From: an uncultured Oscillospiraceae bacterium
Lineage (GTDB): Bacteria > Bacillota > Clostridia > Oscillospirales > Oscillospiraceae
Assembly: GCA_900763705.1 (NCBI GenBank)
Contig: CAAFLG010000047.1
Location: 1 to 30,680 of the forward strand
Reading direction: 5' to 3'
DNA length: 30,680 nucleotides
The notes beneath the pieces are model-generated. The model had not been told where the DNA came from. It worked only from the letters and a program-made list of their open reading frames with translations, and did not search any database. Position numbers and translations under genes: made by a program. Below are positions 5,957 to 12,751 of this stretch, piece after piece (positions within the stretch are counted from its first letter, which is position 1; each line of letters opens with the position of its first letter).

Positions 5957-8053
5957 TTACACGGAGAAGAGCAGCTCGCAGAAGGTCGGATACGGCCAGT
6001 ACTTCGAAGCTGTGAGCACCTCCAGCTTGTCGATGATCTTGCGCACGGTTGCCATGCGGGATTCGACCTCGTCGTGGTAGTAGTGCAGCAGCGTTTCGGG
6101 TCCCGCGCTTTCCGACACGGTCTCGAGCGCCGTCTTGAGCGCGATGGTCTCCTCAAGAAGCTGCTCGTTGAGCGAGCCGGTGGCGTTGGCGAGCGAGGAC
6201 TCGACGTGGCATGTCAGCTCCGGTGCGGCGGCGTGCTTGGCAACGATCGTGTTGCACAGTGCCGCTTCATATTCCGACGCGGCGTTCAGGATGCCGTGCT
6301 GGACCATGTCGACGAGCGTTGCCGCCTCGATGCGGATGACCTTGCAGTACTTCTCGATATGTACCTCGTGGCGGGAGAGGATCTCCTCGCGGGAGTACAC
6401 GCCCTGACGGGTGAGCATCTCGATGTTTTTCGGCAGGATGTAGGCAGGCAGCGCCTCGGCGGTGTTGCGCAGGTTGGCAAGGCCGCGCTTTTCGGCTTCC
6501 TTGACCCACGCCTCCTCGTAGCCGTTGCCATTGAAAATGATGCGGCCGTGGGCACAGAAGGTGTCGCGGATGAGCTTGTGCAGCGCCGTGGTGAAATCCT
6601 CGGCGTCCTTGAGCTTTTCATAGAAATCATCCAGCTCGTCGGCTATGATCGCATTGAGGATCGTGACAGGCCCCGCGATGGACTGCGAGGAGCCGGGCAT
6701 ACGGAACTCAAACTTGTTGCCCGTGAAGGCGAGCGGCGAGGTGCGGTTGCGGTCGGTGGTGTCCTGCGGGATGGCCGGCAGCACGTCCACGCCGATGCGC
6801 AGCGACTTGTGCTCGGGGGCGGTGTAGTCGTTTTCGGCAACGATGGCGTCGATGATGCCCTCAAGTTCCGTGCCGAGGAAGATGGAGATGATGGCCGGCG
6901 GCGCCTCCTGCGCACCCAGACGGTGGTCATTGCCCGCGAAGGCGACCGAGCAGCGCAGCAGCTCCTGATACTCATCCACGCCCTTGATGAAGGCGGCGAG
7001 CATCAGCAGGAAGAGCGCGTTCTGGCTGGGGGTCTTGCCGGGAGAGAAGAGGTTCTTGCCTGTGTCGGTCGAGAGCGACCAGTTGACGTGCTTGCCCGAA
7101 CCGTTCACGCCGGCAAAGGGCTTTTCATGCAGCAGGCACACAAGGCCGTGGCGCTCGGCGACCTTTTTCATCGTCTCCATGACGAGCTGGTTCTGGTCGC
7201 TCGCGGTGTTGGCGTCGGTGTAGATGGGGGCCATCTCGTGCTGGCCGGGCGCGACCTCGTTGTGCTTGGTCTTGGAGAGCACGCCGAGCTTCCACAGCTC
7301 CTCGTCCAGCTCCTGCATATAAGCGCCCACGCGCGGACGGAAGGCACCGAAGTAGTGGTCATCGAGCTCCTGACCCTTGGGCGGCTTTGCGCCGAAGAGC
7401 GTGCGGCCGCACAGCTGCAGATCCATACGCTTTAAGTAGAGCTTGCGGTCAATGAGAAAATACTCCTGCTCCGCGCCGATCTGCGGCGTGATCCGTTCCG
7501 CATCGTCGCCAAAGAGCTTCAGCACGCGCAGCGCCGCACGGTTGACCGCGGCGATGGAGCGCAGCAGCGGCGTCTTCTTATCAAGCGCCTGGCCGCTGTA
7601 GGAGCAGAAGACCGTGGGGATGCAGAGGCTGCCGTCCTTGATGAAAGCGAAGGCCGTGGGGTCCCACGCGCTGTAGCCGCGCGCTTCGAACGTCGCGCGC
7701 AGGCCGCCGTTGGGGAAGGAAGAGGCGTCGGGTTCGCCGCGCACGAGCTCTTTGCCCGAAAAGTCCATGATGATGCGTCCGCCGCCGGCGTTGTTGATGA
7801 AGCTGTCGTGCTTTTCCGCCGTCACGCCGCTGAGGGGCTGGAACCAGTGCGTAAAATGCGTCGCGCCGCGTTCGAGCGCCCAGGTCTTCATCGCGTCGGC
7901 GATCTGATTGGCCGCGGAAAGAGGAAGGGGCTGTCCGCTCTTCAGGCAGCCGCGCCAAACGTCCATGGCGTCCTGCGGCACATACTGCTCCATCGTGCGT
8001 TCATTGAACACCAGAGAACCAAAAAGCTCGGGAATGCGGGTCGCTTCACTCAT
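5957..8053 (-). CDS. glnN: Glutamine synthetase type III
   Basis: This protein of 698 residues makes glutamine from glutamate, ammonia and ATP. Its length (about 700, versus about 450 for GSI) and motifs mark the GSIII class found in Bacteroidetes and many Clostridia. Visible motifs are GAEQEYFL (193-200, metal-binding glutamates), KHNEVAPGQHE (263-273), GVNGSGKHVNWSL (315-327) and the later NDHRLGAQEAPP and FRMPGSSQS segments. The N-terminal ~150 residues and the helical C-terminus are GSIII-specific. I chose the ATG at 8051-8053 because AGGAGG precedes it by 7-8 bp. The extra seven upstream codons begin with TTG and would cover that ribosome site. It has its own promoter and terminator. Product glutamine is the amide donor for neighbouring guaA, though the two genes are separately transcribed. 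Confidence 0.97.
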   Translation of the reverse strand: MSEATRIPELFGSLVFNERTMEQYVPQDAMDVWRGCLKSGQPLPLSAANQIADAMKTWALERGATHFTHWFQPLSGVTAEKHDSFINNAGGGRIIMDFSGKELVRGEPDASSFPNGGLRATFEARGYSAWDPTAFAFIKDGSLCIPTVFCSYSGQALDKKTPLLRSIAAVNRAALRVLKLFGDDAERITPQIGAEQEYFLIDRKLYLKRMDLQLCGRTLFGAKPPKGQELDDHYFGAFRPRVGAYMQELDEELWKLGVLSKTKHNEVAPGQHEMAPIYTDANTASDQNQLVMETMKKVAERHGLVCLLHEKPFAGVNGSGKHVNWSLSTDTGKNLFSPGKTPSQNALFLLMLAAFIKGVDEYQELLRCSVAFAGNDHRLGAQEAPPAIISIFLGTELEGIIDAIVAENDYTAPEHKSLRIGVDVLPAIPQDTTDRNRTSPLAFTGNKFEFRMPGSSQSIAGPVTILNAIIADELDDFYEKLKDAEDFTTALHKLIRDTFCAHGRIIFNGNGYEEAWVKEAEKRGLANLRNTAEALPAYILPKNIEMLTRQGVYSREEILSRHEVHIEKYCKVIRIEAATLVDMVQHGILNAASEYEAALCNTIVAKHAAAPELTCHVESSLANATGSLNEQLLEETIALKTALETVSESAGPETLLHYYHDEVESRMATVRKIIDKLEVLTASKYWPYPTFCELLFSV

Positions 8054-8089
8054 GATCCAGACCTCCTGATACAAAATAAATCATAAGTA

Positions 8090-8119
8090 ATGATACTGCA
8101 CAGGGGCGAGCAGCGTCAA
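8090..8119 (-). promoter_or_regulatory. glnN promoter
   Basis: On the minus strand, TTGACG (8114-8119) and TATCAT (8090-8095) are separated by 18 bp. The leader to the glnN ATG is roughly 30 bp. Confidence 0.65.
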
Positions 8120-8140
8120 TACCTTGTTTCCCTAACTTTT

Positions 8141-8170
8141 CCCGCGCTTTACCACGGTAAACTGTGCGGG
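8141..8170. promoter_or_regulatory. Palindrome upstream of glnN promoter
   Basis: The core TTTACC-AC-GGTAAA (8148-8161) is flanked by CCCGCGC and GTGCGGG, making a nested inverted repeat of about 30 bp. It starts about 20 bp upstream of the glnN -35, a position suited to an activator. It does not match the GlnR/TnrA box (TGTNA-N7-TNACA). Binder unknown. Confidence 0.45.
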
Positions 8171-8238
8171 GTGAACGAAATGATGAAAGCGCCGGACCTT
8201 TTTCTTGCATGGGAAAATGGGCTGCGTGATATTGCGCA

Positions 8239-8272
8239 TGGACCCGCCTAAATAGGCGGGTCCACTTTTTTT
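8239..8272 (+). terminator. Rightward intrinsic terminator without an assigned gene
   Basis: TGGACCCGCCTA (8239-8250) pairs perfectly with TAGGCGGGTCCA (8253-8264), then seven T's at 8266-8272. In the leftward direction the T-run is missing. No rightward ORF lies before it, so it may end a small RNA read from 8100-8238. It could also serve poorly as the end of the DHHW operon. Confidence 0.7.
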
Positions 8273-8286
8273 GCGCTTATTTTGGC

Positions 8287-9387
8287 TCACTTGATGGTCG
8301 AGCTGTCGTTCAGCACGCTCGTGCTGTAGAGAAACAGTACGTCCTGCGCGTCAAAATCGACAAATTTGCCGAGCGACGCGGGCGAGAGGTAGCGGATGTC
8401 GATCAGCGTGATCTCGCGATAGCTCTCCGAGAGCAGCGGGATGAGACTTGCGGCAAAGGAATCGCGCAGCACGATCAGCCGGCGCTCCGTGGCGGAATTC
8501 GGGTTCTCGATGCGCAGCAGCGACTTCGGGCCCGAGAGAAAAATCTCGTAAGGGTCGTTGCCGCCCGCTTTATCCAGCGTGTAGATGGGGAGATATGCGT
8601 CGTTTTCGTAGTCGTACACGCGGCAGCCCTCGAGCGCGTCGTTCGTAAGATAGGTGAGCGTGTCGGGCTGCATCGGCAGCGCGGACTGACCGCGATACAC
8701 GCCGGAAAAGGGCGTGCCCAGCGTCACGGGCGTGAAGTCCTCCGGGAGATCCGCGCCCATCGCGTCCGCGAGGAGCTTCGCGACGGGGAGCAGCTCCTCC
8801 TGCCGCCAGTGCGTGTCCGTGCGGTAGTAGGACGAGAGCGAGAGCGCGCCTGTCAGATCGATATATTGCGCATAGTCCGTCTTCTCGCGCATATCCGCGA
8901 AGAGCCTCTCGTAATCGAGCGCCGGATAGCCGTTTTCGGCGGCCAGAAAGTAATTCTTGTCGGGGATGATCGAAAGATAGACCTTCGCGTCCGTACCCTT
9001 GAGATACGTTTCGTACACATAGCGGAAGCGGTCCGCGGCGTGGTCGAGCGAGGACTCGTTCAGCGTGGGGTCGAGCTTTGCGGCGTAGCCGTCTGCAACA
9101 TAGATGCCGTTGTTGTCCTTTTCGCGGAAGAGGTCGCGCACGGCGAGCGCCTTGAGCGTGCGGAAGGTATCGCGCAGCGGGAACTGATCGAGCGTGTAGC
9201 TTTCAAAGTTCGACTGGAAGCGCCCGGAGAGCACCTCCTGCGCATCAAGACGCGGAAACTGCTTGAGCGGACGGCGCTCACTGAGGGAGAGCGCGTCGTC
9301 CTCTTTCAGCATCCCCCAGAGCGAAAAGCACAGCAGAAACAGCGCGCACACGCCGAGGGAGAGAATATTTTTGAGGTTTTTCTTCAT
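8287..9387 (-). CDS. DHHW / AlgX-AlgJ-like exported protein
   Basis: This 366-residue protein starts with a short cytoplasmic end (MKKNLKN) and one hydrophobic segment (about 9-27) that anchors or exports it. The body looks like the DHHW family related to the AlgJ/AlgX SGNH-type acetyltransferases. Visible motifs are TDTHW near residue 212 (the Asp-His pair) and LRDSFAASLIP near 308 (the serine motif). These proteins complete O-acetylation of extracellular or cell-wall polysaccharide with acyl groups passed across the membrane by an MBOAT partner, here the gene 11 bp upstream. The ATG has AAGGAGG a few bases upstream. The polymer modified is unknown. Family call is good; activity is inferred from motif and pairing. 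Confidence 0.82.
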   Translation of the reverse strand: MKKNLKNILSLGVCALFLLCFSLWGMLKEDDALSLSERRPLKQFPRLDAQEVLSGRFQSNFESYTLDQFPLRDTFRTLKALAVRDLFREKDNNGIYVADGYAAKLDPTLNESSLDHAADRFRYVYETYLKGTDAKVYLSIIPDKNYFLAAENGYPALDYERLFADMREKTDYAQYIDLTGALSLSSYYRTDTHWRQEELLPVAKLLADAMGADLPEDFTPVTLGTPFSGVYRGQSALPMQPDTLTYLTNDALEGCRVYDYENDAYLPIYTLDKAGGNDPYEIFLSGPKSLLRIENPNSATERRLIVLRDSFAASLIPLLSESYREITLIDIRYLSPASLGKFVDFDAQDVLFLYSTSVLNDSSTIK

Positions 9388-9398
9388 CTTCCCCCTCC

Positions 9399-10799
9399 TT
9401 AAAAGCGGAAATACAGGAACGGGTTAAATGACCCGTCCACCAAAAAGGCGGTGCACAGCAGTAGCGCGATGAGAAGGAAGACAGGCTCGAGCGCGTCGAG
9501 CGCAAGAGCGCCGCCCTTTGTTTCCCGCAGCCTTGCCGCCGCCCGTTTGGGAAGCGGCGTCGCGCAGAGCATCCCGAGCACAAGGAGCATAGCGTAGCTT
9601 CTGAGGTGGTAGAGCGCCTGCGAAGTGAGCAGCGGCAGACCGCCCGCGCCGAACATCGCGCCGATGCGCGAAAATGCCTGCGCGGCATTGTCCGCGTCGA
9701 AGAGCACAAAGCCGAGCGTGACGAAAAAGAGCGTGTAGATGTGGCCGAGCGCGCGGTGCTTTTCAAGCACCGGCAGCAGCACCGTCTTTTCCAGCAGCAG
9801 CAAAACGGCGAACCACAGCCCCCAGAGGACAAAGGTCCACGCCGCGCCGTGCCACAATCCCGTTGCGAGCCAGACGATGAGAATATTCAGCAGCTGGCGC
9901 GCTTTCCCCTTTCGGCTGCCGCCGAGGGGAATATAGAGATAGTCGCGGAACCACGAGCCGAGCGAGATGTGCCACCTGCGCCAGAACTCCGTGATGCTCG
10001 AAGAAATGTAGGGATAGTTGAAGTTCTCGGGGAAGTGAAAGCCCAGAATTCGGCCAAGGCCAATCGCCATGTCGCTGTAGCCGGAAAAGTCAAAGTAGAC
10101 CTGCAGCAGGAATGCGAGCGCGTAGAGCCAGACAAAGAGCACGCTCGCCTCCTGCGACTGCTTGTAGGCGGCGGCGAGAGAACCGAACTGGTTGGCGAGC
10201 AGCACCTTTTTGCAAAGACCGATCACAAAGCGCCGCGCGCCGTCCGCTGCGCCGGAGAGACTGTGGGTGCGCGCTGAAAGCTCCGCGGCAACGTCGCTGT
10301 AGCGCACGATCGGTCCTGCGATGAGCTGGGGGAAGAGCGAAACATAGGCGGCAAGGTCGATGAAGCTGCGCTGCGCCGCCGTTTCGCCGCGATAGACGTC
10401 GATGACGTAGCTGAGCACCTGAAAGGTGTAGAAGCTGATGCCGATGGGCAGCGCGAGCTTCAAAAGCGGCAGGGAAAGTCCCGCGACGGCGTTGACGCTC
10501 GAGAGGAAAAAGTCGGCATACTTAAAGTACGCGAGCAGACCAAGGCTCACGAGAACGGAAAGCGACAAAAAGAGCTTTGCCGCCTTCCCGCCCTGATATT
10601 TTTCGATGAGCAGGCCGAAGGCGTAGCCCTGCACGATGGAGATGAGCATCAAAACGACGTACTTCGGCTCGCCCCAGGCGTAGAAAAAGAGGCTTGCGAG
10701 CAGAAGAATGAGGTTTTTGAAGCGACCCGGCACGGCAAAATACGCGATCAGCACCAGTGGCAGGAAGTAGAAGAGAAAGGAAATGCTGGAAAAGAGCAT
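9399..10799 (-). CDS. MBOAT-family O-acyltransferase (AlgI-like)
   Basis: This is a 466-residue polytopic membrane protein with roughly ten hydrophobic helices, starting MLFSSISFLFYFLPLVLI as AlgI homologues do. The family signature WRRWHISL (273-280), followed by GSWFRDYLYIPLGGSR, and the conserved His in GLWHGAAW (H317) are intact. AlgI-type MBOATs take an acyl group, usually acetyl from acetyl-CoA, across the membrane for O-acetylation of surface glycans. DltB, which handles D-alanine, is the nearest alternative, but no dltA/C/D genes are near. Pairing with a DHHW protein supports the AlgI role. A GGAAGG-type site precedes the ATG. The gene follows the DUF4358 lipoprotein by 25 bp, so the three form one transcription unit. 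Confidence 0.92.
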   Translation of the reverse strand: MLFSSISFLFYFLPLVLIAYFAVPGRFKNLILLLASLFFYAWGEPKYVVLMLISIVQGYAFGLLIEKYQGGKAAKLFLSLSVLVSLGLLAYFKYADFFLSSVNAVAGLSLPLLKLALPIGISFYTFQVLSYVIDVYRGETAAQRSFIDLAAYVSLFPQLIAGPIVRYSDVAAELSARTHSLSGAADGARRFVIGLCKKVLLANQFGSLAAAYKQSQEASVLFVWLYALAFLLQVYFDFSGYSDMAIGLGRILGFHFPENFNYPYISSSITEFWRRWHISLGSWFRDYLYIPLGGSRKGKARQLLNILIVWLATGLWHGAAWTFVLWGLWFAVLLLLEKTVLLPVLEKHRALGHIYTLFFVTLGFVLFDADNAAQAFSRIGAMFGAGGLPLLTSQALYHLRSYAMLLVLGMLCATPLPKRAAARLRETKGGALALDALEPVFLLIALLLCTAFLVDGSFNPFLYFRF

Positions 10800-10824
10800 G
10801 GACCTTCCGCCTTTCTGAGCGTGA

Positions 10825-11397
10825 TTAGAGGAGCGGCTCGTCGCAGACGACGGATGCCTCGCCGTAGACCGTGGTAAGCGTGTCGCGGAACTGATCGACC
10901 AGCTCTTCCGCGCCGAAGCAGGAGACGACGAAATCGCCCATCGTCAGGATGACGAGCTTATCGGGGAAGCCGCACATCCACTGGCGGTTCATGATGTTGT
11001 CCTTGAGGTCGGAAACGACCGCGTCAACGTCGGGGGCATTGGCAATGTGGAAGGCGCCGGCGGTGAAGGTGTTGGCGTTCATCATGTGGATGAGGGAAGC
11101 AGCGTCGGTCAGCTTGTCCACATCGGCGGCGGGATAGCCGAGCATGTAGTCAAGGGTGTCGCCATCCGCAACGGAGAAGTTGCCGGGCGCGTCGTCGACC
11201 ATGTTCTCCTCGTTCATGTCGCCGCCGGAGACGGCGAACTTGTCGTCCTCCGCGTAGCTCGACCAGACGGCTTCGAGCAGCTCGAGGGCGGTGGCGGGCT
11301 GGTCGCCGGAGGCGGCACCGCCGTCATTCTTGCTGCCGCAGGCGGCAAGGGAGAGGATCATCGCTGCGGCAAGCAGCAGAGAGAAAAGCTTTTTCAT
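10825..11397 (-). CDS. DUF4358-type lipoprotein
   Basis: This 190-residue protein has a clear lipoprotein signal: a basic start (MKKLF), a hydrophobic core and the lipobox LAAC with C20 as the lipidated residue. A Gly/Ser/Asp linker follows. The mature part matches the DUF4358 type, with conserved-looking MLGYPAADVDKLTDAASLI and VVSCFGAEELVDQF. Its function is not known. DUF4358 genes commonly sit beside MBOAT and DHHW genes in Clostridia, which suggests an accessory role in surface polymer acylation. GGAGGT lies about 9 bp before the ATG. Its signal peptide is strikingly like that of the serpin at 12752. No clear promoter or terminator lies in the 53 bp before it, so it may be read from the sigma operon. 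Confidence 0.8.
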   Translation of the reverse strand: MKKLFSLLLAAAMILSLAACGSKNDGGAASGDQPATALELLEAVWSSYAEDDKFAVSGGDMNEENMVDDAPGNFSVADGDTLDYMLGYPAADVDKLTDAASLIHMMNANTFTAGAFHIANAPDVDAVVSDLKDNIMNRQWMCGFPDKLVILTMGDFVVSCFGAEELVDQFRDTLTTVYGEASVVCDEPLL

Positions 11398-11450
11398 GGG
11401 AAGTTACCTCCAAAATAAATGTAAAATGTGATATGTGTGGTTTTGCCGAT

Positions 11451-11990
11451 TCAGGGCCGCTCGGCGACCCAGCAGCCCTTTGCGCCGTCATAGCGCAGCA
11501 CGGCGGCAGCCTTGCCGTCGAGCGAGAGGGTGTAGCGCGCATTTTCGTCGGGCGTTTCGACCGTCCATGTGAGCACTTCGCCGCTTGCGGCGCTGCGCGA
11601 GGAAAGCGCGCGGGGCGAGGAATCGGCGGGCGAATCCAGCACGCCCTCCGAAACGGAGACCGTGGGCGCATCGCCGGACCTGCTCTCGATCGAGAGCGTC
11701 ACGCACAGCGGCGGTGTGTCCGTGCTGCGCCCGTCGAGCGCGAGCGGCGCGGGCGAGTCGATGGGAACGGGCGCGCCGGTGAGCGCCGTGCCGCCGATGT
11801 AGAGCGTGTCGCGCTCTGCGTTGCGCAATGCAGTGAAGGCTGCGGTCAGGATAAGCGCAAGGCAGGCAGCGGCGGCCAGCATACGCGGAAGCGCGCGCCT
11901 TTTGTGCGCTTTGGCGCGGCGTTTGTGCGCCTGCGCAACGAGGTCGTCGTCGATCTCGCCGATCGCGCGGAGCATCATTTCATGCTTCAT
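11451..11990 (-). CDS. Probable anti-sigma factor (single-pass membrane protein)
   Basis: The 179-residue protein has a cytoplasmic N-terminus of about 36 residues that is rich in charge (MKHEMMLRAIGEIDDDLV, then repeated AHKRRA). One transmembrane helix follows (about 37-55), then a Ser/Pro-rich outer domain of about 120 residues that ends in a beta-rich segment (YTLSLDGKAAAVLRYDG). The layout and the 11-bp overlap with the ECF sigma gene are those of a membrane anti-sigma factor that sequesters its sigma. No zinc-binding HxxxCxxC anti-sigma motif is present, so it belongs to another class. AAGGAGG lies 6 bp before the ATG, inside the sigma gene, so translation is coupled. The signal sensed is unknown. 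Confidence 0.72.
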   Translation of the reverse strand: MKHEMMLRAIGEIDDDLVAQAHKRRAKAHKRRALPRMLAAAACLALILTAAFTALRNAERDTLYIGGTALTGAPVPIDSPAPLALDGRSTDTPPLCVTLSIESRSGDAPTVSVSEGVLDSPADSSPRALSSRSAASGEVLTWTVETPDENARYTLSLDGKAAAVLRYDGAKGCWVAERP

Positions 11991-12543
11991 CGTATCCCTC
12001 CTTGATGAGGTGCTGCTTTAGTTTTCTGCGCGTGCGCAGAAGCGTCGTTTTGACGCGGCTCTCGCCGCAGCCGAAGCGGGAGCTGATCTCTTCGATCGAG
12101 TCGCAGTAGAAATAGCGGAGAATGAACATACTGCGCGCATCCTCGCTCTGCGTGCGCAGAAACGCGCTGATGCTCGCGCCGAGCTCTGCTGCGGCGGTCT
12201 CGCTTTCCGGGCCGGGCCGGGAAACGGCGCAGTCGTCCAGCTCGTCGAGCGAGAGGGCAAGGGCGTCGCCCTGGCGCTTCTGCGCGCTTTTTGCCTTGTA
12301 GCGGTTGAGCGCCAGGTTGCGCGCGATCTTGCCGAGAAACGCCTGTAGGATCGCGGGCCTTTGCGGCGGCATGGCGTTCCAAGCGTGCAGATAGGTGTCG
12401 TTCACGTTCTCCTCGCTGTCGGCGCGATCTTCGAGAATGTTTCGCGAAATTTTCATACAATAGGGTCCGTATTTGGCGGCGGTGGCTTCGATGGCGTGCT
12501 CATCCCGCTGCCAGTAAAGTTCGACGATCTGCTTATCGTCCAT
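11980..12543 (-). CDS. ECF-type RNA polymerase sigma factor
   Basis: The 187-residue protein has only sigma regions 2 and 4. Region 2 spans about 15-85 (AKYGPYCMKISRNILEDRAD, NDTYLHAWN, FLGKIARNLALNRYKA), and region 4 about 125-182 (MFILRYFYCDSIEEISSRFG, then GESRVKTTLLRTRRKL, the -35-reading helix-turn-helix). A linker of about 40 residues joins them. ECF sigmas direct polymerase to stress promoters with a GGAAC/TGTAAC -35 and a CGTC-like -10. Exactly such promoters flank this gene: one upstream of itself, one upstream of the divergent serpin. The ATG has AAAGGAG 7-8 bp upstream. It is the first gene of a leftward run ending at the DHHW gene. No close subgroup can be named without a search. 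Confidence 0.92.
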   Translation of the reverse strand: MDDKQIVELYWQRDEHAIEATAAKYGPYCMKISRNILEDRADSEENVNDTYLHAWNAMPPQRPAILQAFLGKIARNLALNRYKAKSAQKRQGDALALSLDELDDCAVSRPGPESETAAAELGASISAFLRTQSEDARSMFILRYFYCDSIEEISSRFGCGESRVKTTLLRTRRKLKQHLIKEGYDEA

Positions 12544-12581
12544 AGGCTCGCTCCTTTCTGTTGTCTGCCATCATGGGGAAA

Positions 12582-12609
12582 AGACAACTTTTGCGCACCC
12601 TGCGTTACA
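12582..12609 (-). promoter_or_regulatory. ECF-type promoter of the sigma/anti-sigma operon
   Basis: On the minus strand, TGTAAC (12604-12609) is followed after 17 bp by TGTCT (12582-12586). The same motif pair and spacing occur in the divergent serpin promoter. This resembles known ECF promoters and suggests autoregulation. Confidence 0.6.
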
Positions 12610-12687
12610 GGAAAAAGCAAATATTTTTGAAAGTATACCACATTCGCCCGTTTTCTAAAAGAGCACTGCGCTATTTTTAGAAGGGAC

Positions 12688-12715
12688 GGGAACTTTTTTT
12701 GCCCGCGCGCCGTCT
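12688..12715 (+). promoter_or_regulatory. ECF-type promoter of the serpin gene
   Basis: GGGAAC (12688-12693) is followed after 17 bp by CGTCT (12711-12715). Transcription would start near 12722, leaving a leader of about 30 bp with its GGAGG site. It aligns with the minus-strand promoter at 12582-12609 as xGxAAC-N17-yGTCT. Confidence 0.62.
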
Positions 12716-12751
12716 AACAGGTTAGATACCCAGAAACGGAGGTCACCCGAC

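Noticed and set aside
8054..8286. GlnR/TnrA box or T-box at glnN
   Set aside because: No TGTNA-N7-TNACA match and no T-box sequence seen.
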